A DNA stretch of 64,000 nt. Source: Moesziomyces globuligerus. Taxonomy: Eukaryota > Basidiomycota > Ustilaginomycetes > Ustilaginales > Ustilaginaceae. The stretch is from assembly GCA_030849465.1 (NCBI GenBank), contig JARVLF010000012.1:248001-312000 (forward strand). Reading direction: 5' to 3'. This document shows, one piece after another, positions 19,264-29,348 of this stretch (position 1 is the first letter of the stretch; each line of letters starts with the position of its first letter). The translations under genes and the position numbers were made by a program. The notes below the pieces were generated by a model. It made no database searches. It was not told the origin of the DNA and saw nothing but the letters and a program-made list of their open reading frames with translations.

Positions 19264-21618
19264 CTAAAACGATCCGAGAGGAAGCGCCATCCTTCCGCCG
19301 CCGAGTTCCTCCTGACGGATGCGCGCATTCTCCTGTGCGATCGAGTGGTACAACTTTGCCTTGAGCGCGCGGTCCTTCTCCCTCGCATAGACGCGCGCGA
19401 TGGTCTCTGCGACGGCGGAGCCACCTCCCATGCCCGGCTGGACGCCCGCGGGCGCGGCGGTGGTGATGCCCCTCTGCACATCCTCTGCCGCCATGGCGAG
19501 GTAGACCTTCCTGCTGCTTGCGAGCAGCTGCTTCTTGGCGGCGCGCTTGCCGCTCGGACTGACACTGCTACCACCGCCGCCCAGCGTCGCCTGCGGCTTG
19601 AGCGTCGTCACCGCCTCGACCTCGCTCGAGATGCGCAGGACGCCGTTGACCTCGAGCATGTCAAACACGCCCAGCAGCTCCGAGCCCTCGAGCGGCGAAA
19701 ACAGGCCGTTCTCCTGCCGCAGGATCGCATGGTACGTCGACTCGACATCCGCAATCCGCATCGCTCCACCCCCCACCCCAGCCCCGCCGCTCGTCGCACT
19801 GCCGAGCACACTCAACCCCTGCTCCGTCCTCGCCTGCGCCACCAGCACCGCCAGCAGCACCAGCTTCGGATGCACCCCCAGCCCGCGCACCTTGGACAGG
19901 TTCGGAGAACCCAGCACCGCCGTCAGCACCTTGAGGATCTGCGTCGGCGTCACCTTGGCCGCGCTCCGAGGCGTGAGGTGACTCAGCACCGCCGCGCGCA
20001 CCGCCGTCGCTGTCGTCGCCGGCACCGCCTCCTCCTCGCTCTCCGACGTCGCGATCCCGGCGCCAGAAGCAGCGTCAGCCACTTCGGCCGCCTCGGCAAC
20101 CGCTGCGCTGGCCGCCTTGGCGCGCTCGGCCTCGGCGGCGGCGACGGCCTTCTTCCGCTGCTCGTTCTCGACCATCTCGACCGCCAGACGCGCAGCGTCC
20201 AGCGCCTTGCGGAGATCGCCCGTGGCGCCGGCGATCTTCTTGGCGAGCAGCTCGACGGCCGTGGGCGTGAAGAGCGGGAGCGCATCCTGCGCCGCCGGCT
20301 CTTCCGGCTGCTCGTGCTCCTGCTCGTCGTATCGCTCGTCCAGGCCCGAGAGTCTGTCGCGGATGACCGAGACGATCTCCTGAGCCTCAAAGGGTCGGAA
20401 GTGGAGCAGCGCGGGCGAGGCGCCCTTGCTGGCGAGCAGCGGCACGAAGCGCTCGGTGAGGTCGAGCGAGTTGGCGATGCCGATCAGGCTGCAGCCTGCG
20501 CCTCGGCTAGCACCACTGCAGGCCGAGGCCCAGGAGAAGATCTTGTAGAGGATGTTCTGGTGGGCGCGGCTCTGGAGGAGGTGGTCCATCTCGTCGAGGA
20601 CGATGAGGATGCGCTGGTTGCCCTCGCGGATGAGCGTCGAGAGCGCATGCTCGGCCACGGCATCCGACTGCCCTTCGGCAGCGTCGGAGCCGAGCGCCTG
20701 CAACACCTTGCCAAAGATGAGGCGCGGGTGGGCGAGCGTCATGCAGTTGACAAACGCGACGCGCGGGAGGCTGCGCGCGGGCACCGACGAGGTGGTCGCG
20801 TCCGACAAGCTGTTGAGCACCGAGCGGACGAGCGCCGTCTTGCCCGTTCCGGGAAGACCGCAGACGTAAAGGCAGGCAGCATCGCTATCGCCATCGAGCT
20901 CGACGCCGAGGCTGCGTGCTCGTTGGGGCGCGTCGGGGAAGAGGCCGAAGGTGTTTTGGAGGAAGAGCTGGATAGCGACGCGCTCGGACTCGCGTCCGAC
21001 GACCTTGACGTGATGTTCGCCGAGCGTTGCGGTGGTGGCGCCAGTGATGGTGAGGCCAGCCTCGGTCTCTGCCGGGTCGACACCGGCTGCGTAGCGGAGG
21101 AGCGCCCTGGCGTGTGCGTAAACGCTCGAGTACTTGTCTTGGGACGCGGACTTGAGCGCGACGGCGTGGCTAGGAGGGGACACATCGCGGTCGGAAGAGC
21201 ATGAAGATGTGGGCGCAGAGGAGCTGTCTGCGATGCTGTGAGTATCGAAGAGAGAGCTCTGGGCCGAGTCCTGTGAGGAAAGAGGGAAGTAGGAACCGGC
21301 CTCTTCGTCGGGCGTTGCGAGAGCGGAGAAGCGAGACGAGGTCGGGCTGTCGAGCAGGTGTGTCGCGTGGCGACGAGTGGTGGGAGTGTGGAGGCGAAGA
21401 CGAGAAAGCGGGCTGGCTGGCATGGCGGCATCGTCGGCTTCGAAGTCGGCGTCGTTGCGCGAACGTTTCCTACCGGACGCCGAGAGCGCCGAGGGTCGAC
21501 GGGTGGGTGTGGTCTCTGATGCCGAGCGGTGGCTGGGTGAGGAGCTGAGGAAGTGCTGCTCCGAAGCTGTGCGCGTGAGTCGCCTCGAGGGCGTCCTCGG
21601 CATGGATGTAGCTGGCAT
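19264..21618 (-). CDS. CDC6: Replication licensing AAA+ ATPase Cdc6
   Basis: A 784-aa Cdc6/Orc1-family AAA+ protein that loads Mcm2-7 onto origins with ORC and Cdt1. The N-terminal ~175 residues are disordered and rich in CDK sites (TPSR, TPTR and other SP/TP pairs) with an RRL cyclin-docking motif. The AAA+ core has Walker A CGLPGTGKTALV (about 252-263), Walker B ILIVLDEMDHLL (about 330-341) and sensor 1 SLIGIANSLDL, with sensor 2 near GATGDLRKALDAARLA. A C-terminal winged helix includes LGVHPKLVLLAVLVAQ. Length exceeds yeast Cdc6 (513 aa) because of the N-terminus and Ala/Glu-rich inserts. Orc1 is excluded by the lack of a BAH domain. The ATG at 21618 follows a 5' region with an MCB site. 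Confidence 0.9.
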   Translation of the reverse strand: MPATSMPRTPSRRLTRTASEQHFLSSSPSHRSASETTPTRRPSALSASGRKRSRNDADFEADDAAMPASPLSRLRLHTPTTRRHATHLLDSPTSSRFSALATPDEEAGSYFPLSSQDSAQSSLFDTHSIADSSSAPTSSCSSDRDVSPPSHAVALKSASQDKYSSVYAHARALLRYAAGVDPAETEAGLTITGATTATLGEHHVKVVGRESERVAIQLFLQNTFGLFPDAPQRARSLGVELDGDSDAACLYVCGLPGTGKTALVRSVLNSLSDATTSSVPARSLPRVAFVNCMTLAHPRLIFGKVLQALGSDAAEGQSDAVAEHALSTLIREGNQRILIVLDEMDHLLQSRAHQNILYKIFSWASACSGASRGAGCSLIGIANSLDLTERFVPLLASKGASPALLHFRPFEAQEIVSVIRDRLSGLDERYDEQEHEQPEEPAAQDALPLFTPTAVELLAKKIAGATGDLRKALDAARLAVEMVENEQRKKAVAAAEAERAKAASAAVAEAAEVADAASGAGIATSESEEEAVPATTATAVRAAVLSHLTPRSAAKVTPTQILKVLTAVLGSPNLSKVRGLGVHPKLVLLAVLVAQARTEQGLSVLGSATSGGAGVGGGAMRIADVESTYHAILRQENGLFSPLEGSELLGVFDMLEVNGVLRISSEVEAVTTLKPQATLGGGGSSVSPSGKRAAKKQLLASSRKVYLAMAAEDVQRGITTAAPAGVQPGMGGGSAVAETIARVYAREKDRALKAKLYHSIAQENARIRQEELGGGRMALPLGSF

Positions 21619-22097
21619 GTTGAAGAGAGGGCGAGGTGGTCGCCAGGAGGTTGCGAGTGTGGGTATCGACGGGGATGCAATAGACGAATGAAACGAGCGG
21701 CAGTGCAGATGGGTATATGCAGCGACGAGATGCAAGCACGACGATCAAGAGCCAGTGAGAACAAGACGGAGTGAATGAGTGGCAAGGAACAAGGCAGAGA
21801 GGTGGGAAGAGAAGAAGCAGTGATGGTGAGCAATGCGAACCAAAAAGTCAACCAACGGTCTGCAGGTGGGCTGCCTGTTTCGAGAAGGGCCAGGGCCAGG
21901 GCACTTTGGCAGTGAAGACGCGGCAATTTATGAGGTGGAAGGGAGCGACGCGTAAATTGGCGCGTCGCGGGTTGGGCGGGCGAGCCGAGGTGTGTGACTG
22001 TTGAAGCTGCAGGCGGCGGGCTGCAGTCACGCAGCAAGCACCACCTGCTGCAAAATGTGATTCGGGCCTGAGTGGAGTTTCTCGCCATTTTCCCAAG
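21619..22097. promoter_or_regulatory. CDC6 promoter
   Basis: No gene seen. The interval lies between CDC6 and the tandem upstream gene and carries the ACGCGT element at 21948-21953 and a GC-rich GGCGCGTCGCGG stretch just beside it. Confidence 0.6.
21948..21957. promoter_or_regulatory. MCB-like G1/S element ACGCGTAAAT
   Basis: An exact ACGCGT core about 330 bp upstream of the CDC6 start. The adjacent TTGGCGCG resembles an E2F/MBF half-site. CDC6 is a classical MBF target in fungi, so the context fits. The core CGCGTAAAT recurs at 23615-23623, upstream of the next gene. Confidence 0.55.
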
Positions 22098-23002
22098 TCA
22101 CACTGCAGTCACACTGCAGTCGCAGCGCCGCTTCTGCCGCGTCTGCCGCTGCTGCAGCCAATCGATCGAGGCTGCAGCTGTTGGCATGCCACCTACAAAA
22201 TCCTCTACCTTCAAGGCACACGGCCCAGTCGACACCTTGTCGACAGCTCCCGAAGCCATGCTGGTGGAGGCAGGGCCCTGCGGATGGATGGGAGGATGGA
22301 CAGCAACTTACCATGAGAAACAGAGAGGTCCGAAGTGGTCGAGCTGCGGCTGAGGCGAGGCGATGGCGCTGCGGGCGAGGAGAAGGCTTGTCGTTCCATG
22401 AGGCTGCTGCGGCGAGAGCGAGTGGTGCGACGGATGGCGTCCTCGTGCTGAGCGTCGCGCGCCTCGGCGTCGAGCACGTGCTGCGAGGTGCAGCGGAAGG
22501 GAGCGACGTTCTCCTTGTTGCTGTCGTCTGGCTGGCCTGCAGCGCCCACGCGGGAGGAGCAACCGCCGAGCCTGCGCGACGGACGGCGATCGTCGTTCTC
22601 GTCGTCGTCATCGTCGGACGAGTCCCCGAGCTCGGAGCTGCCCAGCATGGAGCGCCTGGACGAGGTCGATGCTCGCGACGAGAGCCGACCTGCGCCGCGT
22701 GTGTAGCGAGGCCTGGACGATGCTGAGGTGGTCGAGACTGAGCCGGTGGAGCCAGTGGAGTAGGAGCTGCAGCTCGAGCCCTTGCCCGCGTTCTGGACGT
22801 TGAGCTGAGCCAGGGCGCTTGCGACGAGAGCACGGCCCACTTGCGGCTCCACAGCAACGGCGGCTTTGGCCTGGTTCTTGAGCAGCGTCAGATCCTTGGT
22901 CTGGCTGTCCAGCATAGTCGTCGTCGTCGTCGTCGTCGTCGTCGTTGATTGACGGCGCGAACCGGGCCGCAGCCGGCTCGAGAGGGCTCTCGTGATGGGC
23001 AT
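22098..23002 (-). CDS. Unrecognised Ser/Arg-rich protein with KEN box (C-terminal exon tentative)
   Basis: I do not recognise this family. Exon 1 (23002-22312) encodes about 230 residues. They comprise a basic N-terminus, a run of about ten Thr from an ACG repeat, a short helical segment (DLTLLKNQAKAAVAVEPQVGRALVASALAQLN), long Ser/Arg tracts, an acidic patch (DDDDDEN) and SNKENVAPF. The last contains a KEN box, the APC/C-Cdh1 degron; an RxxL (RSSL) follows. A clear donor (GTAAGT) lies at 22311. The acceptor is uncertain: ends at 22247 or 22205 both give a frame containing EDFVGGMPTAAASIDWLQQ that stops at 22098; other AGs give other tails. An in-frame ATG at 22915 is an alternative start after the Thr run. 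Upstream lies a CGCGTAAAT element shared with CDC6. A cell-cycle role is only inference. Confidence 0.55.
22918..22945. repeat. GTC/ACG trinucleotide repeat (poly-Thr coding)
   Basis: About nine GTC units on the plus strand encode the Thr run near the start of the KEN-box protein. Length variation would change only the number of Thr residues. Confidence 0.9.
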
Positions 23003-24860
23003 GATCGCAGAAAGACTCTTGAGATCCGAATCGAGATCGAACCGCGTCGAGACCGCCTGAGGATACTCGAGCGAGGACAACCAGAGAACGACGACGAAGC
23101 GGGACCTTGGAGGCGTGCTAGGCGTGGGCGGAGGAGGATGCGTACAAGAAGCTGCTGAACGAGAAGAAGTAGTAGTGGTAGGAGTAGAAGATGGCCAGGC
23201 TAGAAGCGAAGGCCAAGGGATGCAAAGGCAGGATGAAGGGAGGACAGGCAAGGGACCGACGACTGAGCAGAGAGCCAAAAGAAAGCGTGTCGAGCCAGTG
23301 GGGATGCGCCAGTGGGTGGGCCAAGCGTGCTTGCGAGCCAAAGGTCAAAGCCGCCGCGCTCTGACCGTGCGTTGCAAGACTACCGAACGTCGGATTCAGA
23401 GTTGCTGCGTCGAGCGCCGGCCGCAGGAAGCCGCGCTCGCAAAGCACCTCGCCAAGCCCAGCAAGAGTTGAAATTGCAGCCATGCTTCTCGACTCTACTC
23501 ACCAACTCTTCTCCAGCCAGCCAGGGTCCGCCAGGCGCTCCCAGAAATCACACGCGCTGCTGCAGCCACCACCACCAAAATCCAGCTTGCAAGCGCGCAA
23601 AGTGCCAGGCGGGTCGCGTAAATCGACAACGCCACACGGAGCGTGTCGCTGAAGCTTGTCACGCGTCAATCGTGCGAAAAGCTTCCGAGCCAGAAGGCGC
23701 AGGTGCCGCCCCGCCGCCTCGGAGCTTCCGATGGCTCTACCCGGTGCGCCCGTCTGTGCCTGAAGTCATTGCGAGAAGCTGAGGGCCGTCCGGCTGGGCT
23801 GGTAGCTACAGTCCACCGCAACACTCGGCGATCTCATCGAGCCGGATCCAAAGGAGTTGAGCTCATTCCGTGCAGTATTTCATCGGGCAGATGCGAGACC
23901 CCGGATCGGGATGGAAAGTGACATCACCTTAGCTGCCCTGACGAGCAAAGCAGCGCCGGCCCTTCGCCTGGCTTCCCCGAGCCCAGCTTTGCTGCCAGTT
24001 GTCCAATCCAGGTGCGCACCATGCATTCTGGGACACGCCTCTTCCGAACGCTTCTTCCGAACTTTGCTGTGCTTTGCATCCAAGGGACATGCCAGGCCAG
24101 GCCAGGGCAGGGCGAAGCATGCTTTCGGGGGCGGGCGCTTGGGCTGATTCAGGAAAGTCTATGCGAGCACGCATTCCGACTCACGCTTCCGACTCAGTCT
24201 TGGTCGATTTTTGCATTTTCCGGTCGGCCACCGATGCACACCGCTGCCCCGGTACCGACGACGTGCGCATCATCCACAATTCCCTCTATTTCTCACGTCC
24301 TTTTTTTCTAGTGCATGAGGACGCGGACGCGAGTGGAGAGCCGGGCCAGCGAGCGGCAAGCAGCGAGAAGCAGCCAGCAGCAGCAGCCAATCGAGAGCGA
24401 GTGGAGAGAGCGCACTTCCCAACACTGAGCCAACTCGCACAACCTAAACCTCGTTGCACCGCGCACTTACCATCAAGCTCTCCCTTCGTCACCCCAACTT
24501 TGGCGCTCGCCGCCGCACAAGCTTTCCGCTACATCCATCATCAACATCATCAGCCCGGACCTGACGCCGCCACGGTCGCGCTGCTACTCTCTCGTCGACC
24601 CGCACCTCGGCCCGGTCTCGTGCACACGAGTAGCCTCCTGACATCTTCGCAAGCCTGCCAGGCGGTGCGCTCAGCCCCTGTCCGACCTATCTGTCGCGCT
24701 TGGCTGCCAAGAGCATAGATTGCCGGCGAACGACTTCCGGTTTCGCTGCGGCGAATCTTATCTCGCGCCCTCAACTTCCAGCGCCAAGAGCAGCATCCAT
24801 CGCCGTCCTTCCTGACCAATCGCTACATTTCCATACGGCGTCGTCGTAAGCAGCGCAAAG
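23003..24860. other. Divergent intergenic region between the KEN-box gene and MDV1
   Basis: 1.86 kb without a gene I can support. Several open frames exist (the longest, 23999-24718, is 239 codons), but none shows domains or the local coding bias. CGCGTAAAT lies at 23615-23623. A GCCAG/GGCAG-rich repeat patch is at about 24091-24115. The last ~350 bp are CA/CT-rich, a likely MDV1 leader. Confidence 0.55.
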
Positions 24861-27296
24861 ATGAGCTACAGCCCGCATCTGTCTTCGGACATGCGCAACG
24901 GCGAAGCCAGCTCGGGTCTGCCATCTTCCGCTTCCATCCGCAACACGCTCTCGGGCGCCATCAGCTCCACCAAAGCCTATCTGCAGCCCTTTGCGCCTGG
25001 CTCCCCCTACCTCGGTTCCAACGGCACCGGCGGGCCGAACGACGCAGGTCGCTTGCTCTCCGATGTCGCGCCCCAGCTCATGACGACGCGCATGATGGCC
25101 GCCGTCGCCAACTCCAACACTGCGCTCGGCCTCACGCCCGACGGCCAGCGACGCGCGCGCTTGCTGCTCACGCCCGGCTTCTCCATCACCAGCCCCGCGC
25201 GTTCGCTCGTCCGCATCGGAGGCTCGCTCATCCAGTCCGGCATCGGCCGCGGGCCCATGACCGGCATCACCTCTCACGAGCTCTTCGTGCTCGAAGAGAG
25301 CGATCGCATCCTTGCTACCGCCGCCCAGGATCTCGCCATCGCAGATGGCCATGCGCACTCGACTTCGCGAGGCGCCATCGAGGACGTCAAGACGCGCCCC
25401 GAGCCGCCCGTCTCGCTGCTCAGAGGCTTCCAAGCAACGATACCCAGCTCGACCGAGGGCCGCCAGCGCAGGAGGCGCGTGCGCGCCATCGCGAGTGGCT
25501 TCGAGGACGGGCCAGAGGGCCCCACCAAGCTCGGGCTCAAGGCGATGGGCGACAAGGCGCGCGGTCTCATGGTCGAGGGCGTCGAGACCGAGCCCGTCTC
25601 GGCGTTCCAGGCGCGCGAGCAGCGCCACGCGCGACGCAACCAGGCGAGCCGCATCCTCTCGCGCGGCAAGGACGGCGGGCGCACGTCGATGATCCAGGTC
25701 GAGGAGCTCGAGCGCCAGCTGCGCGAGATCGAGCGCGAGCAGGACGACGTGGGCGTCAAGCGCTCGCTCATCGACACCGAGGTGGCTGCGGTGGATGCCA
25801 AGATCCAGGTGCTGGACAAGATCAAGGCGGGCCTGCACAAGAAGCTGCTCCGACTGCGCGAGGACGAGCTGGAGCTCAACGACGAGCACGAGGGCGTCGC
25901 CGAGCTGCTCGCCGTGCAGAAGCACCTGCGCGCCATGCCCGGCGGTCCGGCGGCGGCGGCCAATGCGGCGGCGGCGGGCGCCACGACGAGCCAGAGCAGC
26001 AGCCGCCGACGCAAGGGCCCGCTCTTCATGCCCTCGGAGCACGACGAGCTGCCGTCGGGCGTGGCGTTCATGACGCTCGCAGATCACTCGGCGCCGATCA
26101 CCTCGCTCGACTTCACCGAGCCGTACGGCACGCTCGTCTCGGCGTCGCTGGACGAGACGGTGCGCGTGTGGGACCTGGCGTCGGGCGACGAGGTGGGGCG
26201 GCTGCGCGGCCACTCGGGCATGGTCAAGTGTCTGCAGGTGGAGGACGAGGTGTGCATCACGGGCGGCACGGACAACACGATCCGCATCTGGGACCTCACC
26301 AAGGTGGAGAACTTTGAGGCGCGGTTGAGCATGACGGCGTCGGGCGAGCTGCGCGCGAGGAAGCGTTCGCCGGATCTGAATCGCAGCCCGGAATTTGGGG
26401 GCGAGGAGAGCATGGACAGCATCAAGATCCGCGACGGTGGCGATACGACGGTGGGGGATGAGGAGGAGGAGGTGCGCGACGAGTTTGACCCGTGCGTCAA
26501 GAGTCTCGAGGGGCATAGCAAGTCGGTGACCGCCGTGTACTTTGACGACAACTGCCTCGTGACGGGTGCATCGGACAAGACGCTGCGGCAGTGGGATCTC
26601 AACACGGGCCAGTGCGTGCTGACGATGGACATCCTCTGGGCCATCTCGAACCCGAGCTCGTCGCAGGCCATCTCGCAGTCCGAGTTCGGGTTCCCCGAGT
26701 CGCCGTCGCGCAAGGCGTCGTCGTCGGCGATCTTGGGCGCGACGCGGCCGGATCTGACGAGCCGCGACTCGTTCTCTGTTCTGACCAATGTGTCGGGTGC
26801 GTTTGCGTACCCGACGCCGCCGTGCGCGGATGGGAGCTGGGAGATGTACCAGGACTTTGTCGGAGGGGTGCAGTTCTGGGGCTATGCGCTGGCGAGCGGC
26901 TCGGGCGATGGAGGCGTGAGGATGTGGGACATGCGCACAGGACAGGCGCATAGGACGCTGCTCGGTCATACGGCGCCCGTGACGTGTCTGCAATTCGACG
27001 AACACCACGTCATCTCGGGCAGCCTGGACCGGTCGATCCGCATCTGGGACCTCCGGATGGGGAGCATCTCGGACACGATCCGCTACGACTATCCCGTCAC
27101 GGCGCTCCAGTTCGACTCGCGCAAGATCCTCGCCGCCACGGGCGAGAACGGCGTCAAGCTGTTTAACCGCACGACGCTCCAGCACGGCGCGCTCACGCTC
27201 AACGGTCACACTTCGCCCGTCGAGAGGCTGCGCTACATGGACACGTACGCCGTCTCGGGAGGCAAGGACAGCGTGGTCAAGATCTGGGCGCTTTGA
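24861..27296 (+). CDS. MDV1: Mitochondrial division WD40 adaptor Mdv1/Caf4
   Basis: An 811-aa adaptor that bridges the outer-membrane anchor Fis1 to the dynamin Dnm1 during mitochondrial fission. The N-terminal half (about 1-270) is the Fis1-interacting region. It is followed by a long coiled coil (about 274-350: IQVEELERQLREIEREQDDVG...GLHKKLLRLREDELELNDEH) that mediates dimerisation. The C-terminal half is a WD40 propeller starting near residue 400, with repeats ending VRVWDL, IRIWDL, LRQWDL, VRMWDM, IRIWDL, VKLFNR and VKIWAL, which makes seven blades. An insertion of about 60 residues splits two blades (SGELRARKRSPDLNRS...). Architecture and length match Mdv1. Caf4, its yeast paralogue, cannot be separated by sight, and most filamentous fungi have one copy. 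Confidence 0.9.
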   Translation: MSYSPHLSSDMRNGEASSGLPSSASIRNTLSGAISSTKAYLQPFAPGSPYLGSNGTGGPNDAGRLLSDVAPQLMTTRMMAAVANSNTALGLTPDGQRRARLLLTPGFSITSPARSLVRIGGSLIQSGIGRGPMTGITSHELFVLEESDRILATAAQDLAIADGHAHSTSRGAIEDVKTRPEPPVSLLRGFQATIPSSTEGRQRRRRVRAIASGFEDGPEGPTKLGLKAMGDKARGLMVEGVETEPVSAFQAREQRHARRNQASRILSRGKDGGRTSMIQVEELERQLREIEREQDDVGVKRSLIDTEVAAVDAKIQVLDKIKAGLHKKLLRLREDELELNDEHEGVAELLAVQKHLRAMPGGPAAAANAAAAGATTSQSSSRRRKGPLFMPSEHDELPSGVAFMTLADHSAPITSLDFTEPYGTLVSASLDETVRVWDLASGDEVGRLRGHSGMVKCLQVEDEVCITGGTDNTIRIWDLTKVENFEARLSMTASGELRARKRSPDLNRSPEFGGEESMDSIKIRDGGDTTVGDEEEEVRDEFDPCVKSLEGHSKSVTAVYFDDNCLVTGASDKTLRQWDLNTGQCVLTMDILWAISNPSSSQAISQSEFGFPESPSRKASSSAILGATRPDLTSRDSFSVLTNVSGAFAYPTPPCADGSWEMYQDFVGGVQFWGYALASGSGDGGVRMWDMRTGQAHRTLLGHTAPVTCLQFDEHHVISGSLDRSIRIWDLRMGSISDTIRYDYPVTALQFDSRKILAATGENGVKLFNRTTLQHGALTLNGHTSPVERLRYMDTYAVSGGKDSVVKIWAL

Positions 27297-28118
27297 TGAG
27301 CCGACACGATCACCATCTCACCTGGTACTCTGTTCACCTGCCACAGCATCCTGCATCGAAACCAACGGCATTGCGATGACATTTCAACCAATGTGCTCGA
27401 AGATGATGAGGATCGATGAAACAGATTTTGGCGGCGTCTGTAGCGGTGGAGTGACGACAGGCGAAAATGCAGGATAGGGGATGTGGTGCCCCTTTCTGTC
27501 GTAGCGCTGCAGAGCACGTTGCAGAGAGGCAAGGCGCTGAGCGAGGAGAGGTGTGCGCGTGGATTTCAAACTGAAATTCGCCGTTCCAGCGTGCAGTCAG
27601 CGTGCAGTGTGCCACGCCTAGCAGGGCTCGGAGGTCGGAGGTTGGATTTTCGAGGTGCATGCTGGCTATTTTCGCGGTGGGAGTTCTAACAGACGGCCGC
27701 GGTGAAAATTCGCGGTGCGTCGGCGCCAAGGCAGTCGCAGTCACAGTGTGAGTGTTGTTGGCGTGCTCTCTCGGCGTTGGTTTTGGGCTGGCCGATCCAA
27801 CTGTGTCTTGGCTGCCGCGCTCGATCGCGAATCCTCTCTCGACACATAGCCAACTCACAAACCACCATCCTCCTGCGCTCGCCTTCGCAACTCGACCCCG
27901 CTGTACGCTTCTACGCGCACGAGTCTATCGCGCCACACTCCGTCTCCCTTTACGACCGCGACAGCTTGAAGCCTCGCCTGGCGCGTGCAACTCGACTCGC
28001 ATCCCCAACACACCTTTTTCCCAGTCGCCGTGCTCGGAAACACAGGTGCTTCTTTACCCCGCCACCACCAACACCACCAGCATAATTGCGCACCTAATCG
28101 CAAGGTAGCATCGTCGAG
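27297..28118. other. MDV1 3' flank and CHS7 promoter
   Basis: No gene seen. Around 27580-27620 the motif GCGTGCAGT is repeated, and TTCGCGGTG occurs twice between 27670 and 27720, both possibly regulatory. The last ~200 bp before CHS7 are CA/CT-rich and probably leader. Confidence 0.55.
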
Positions 28119-29159
28119 ATGGGCTTCACTTTCGGGTCGTACGACTCGATCTGCGACGAGGTGGCCATGGCCGTGTGTCCGCTGCTGGGCACCTCGGGCT
28201 TGGGTCTCGAGCCCGTCTGCTACTCGCGCAACGTCGAGATCAACAAGACCATCATCTTCCAACCCGCCACGTGCTTCATCCACATCGCCGCGCTCGTCAT
28301 GACCGCCATCATGGTCTACCACGTGCGCAGCAAGTACACCGCCGTCGGTCGCAAGGAGATCGTCCTCTTCTTCTACCTCTACGCGCTCTCCGAGATCCTC
28401 GTCATCTTCCTCGACTCGGCCATCGTACCCACCTACTCGGCTGCCTACCTCTACCTCACCGCCGTCTACGTCGGCCTCAAAACAGCCATCTTCTGGTGCC
28501 TCTTGATCAACGGCTTTGTCGGCTTCCAGTTCGCCGAGGACGGCACGCCCAAGTCGCTCTGGTTCCTGCGTCTCTCCAGCGTGGTGCTGTTCGGCATCGG
28601 CATCTTTGTAGGCATCGCCACCTTCAAGGGCTTCGCGGGCATGTCGCCTACCAAGCAGACCGGGTTGTGGATCGTCGAGCTCGTCTTCCCGCTCGCCTGC
28701 GTGCTCATCTACACCGTCTCCCAGGTGCTGCTCGTGCTGCGCACGCTCGACGACAGGTGGCCGCTCGGCGACATCACCTTTGGCGTCTTTTTCTTCGCCG
28801 CAGGACTCATCCTCATGTACGGCTTTGGCGAGGCCGTCTGCAGGGCGGTCAAGCACTACATCGACGGCACCTTCTTCGGCACGCTCTGCATGCTCCTCGC
28901 CGTGATGATGGTGTACAAGTACTGGGACTCGATCACCAAGGAGGACCTCGAGTTTTCCGTGGGCAGCAAACAGGCCGTCTGGGAGATCAAGGATCCCGTC
29001 TTTGGCACCGCCTCGTCCGAGGGCGATGGCACCATGCTCGCCGCGGGCAGCGCCATGACCCACGACTCGTTCAGGGGCTCCAGTCCGTCCAGGCTCGCAC
29101 CTCAGGGCCCGGGCAAGTCGGCAATGGCCTACCCACCTGTAGGCAACTACTCGCACTGA
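28119..29159 (+). CDS. CHS7: Chitin synthase export chaperone Chs7
   Basis: A 346-aa polytopic ER protein required for folding and ER exit of class IV chitin synthase (Chs3 type). It opens [24 protein letters not shown] with the conserved [34 protein letters not shown] region. About seven hydrophobic helices follow, with the family motifs [13 protein letters not shown] and [35 protein letters not shown] and the segment [24 protein letters not shown]. The tail is Ser/Pro/Gly-rich and hydrophilic. Length and N-terminus match other basidiomycete Chs7. No intron. It converges on the ASNSD1-like gene. Confidence 0.96.
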   Translation: MGFTFGSYDSICDEVAMAVCPLLGTSGLGLEPVCYSRNVEINKTIIFQPATCFIHIAALVMTAIMVYHVRSKYTAVGRKEIVLFFYLYALSEILVIFLDSAIVPTYSAAYLYLTAVYVGLKTAIFWCLLINGFVGFQFAEDGTPKSLWFLRLSSVVLFGIGIFVGIATFKGFAGMSPTKQTGLWIVELVFPLACVLIYTVSQVLLVLRTLDDRWPLGDITFGVFFFAAGLILMYGFGEAVCRAVKHYIDGTFFGTLCMLLAVMMVYKYWDSITKEDLEFSVGSKQAVWEIKDPVFGTASSEGDGTMLAAGSAMTHDSFRGSSPSRLAPQGPGKSAMAYPPVGNYSH

Positions 29160-29348
29160 AGCCCGTGACCTCGGCGGGGTAAGCGACCCAGGTCCTCTCC
29201 TCGCGCCGATTCGATCACGGCTTCTCCTAGCTCGAAGTCCGGTTGCGGTTTCTTTGGGATCGCATCATGCCCTTTTGTCTCTCTCTCTCTTATTCCTGCA
29301 ATCTCGGACACTCTCTTTTCCTTTTGCCGCTTCTGGATTGTCTGCTTT

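Noticed and set aside
22205..22311. Readthrough ending of the KEN-box protein (…AWLRELSTRC…) without splicing, or a 34-nt intron
   Set aside because: A strong GTAAGT donor argues for splicing and a 34-nt intron is below the minimum seen here; the exact acceptor is left open.
23999..24718. 239-codon open frame upstream of MDV1
   Set aside because: No coding bias, no domain, and it runs into the CA/CT-rich MDV1 leader.
24771..27209. 812-codon frame antisense to MDV1
   Set aside because: Arg/His/Ala/Leu-rich shadow of a complete WD40 gene.
27855..29156. 433-codon frame antisense to CHS7
   Set aside because: Shadow of a well-conserved membrane protein on the plus strand.
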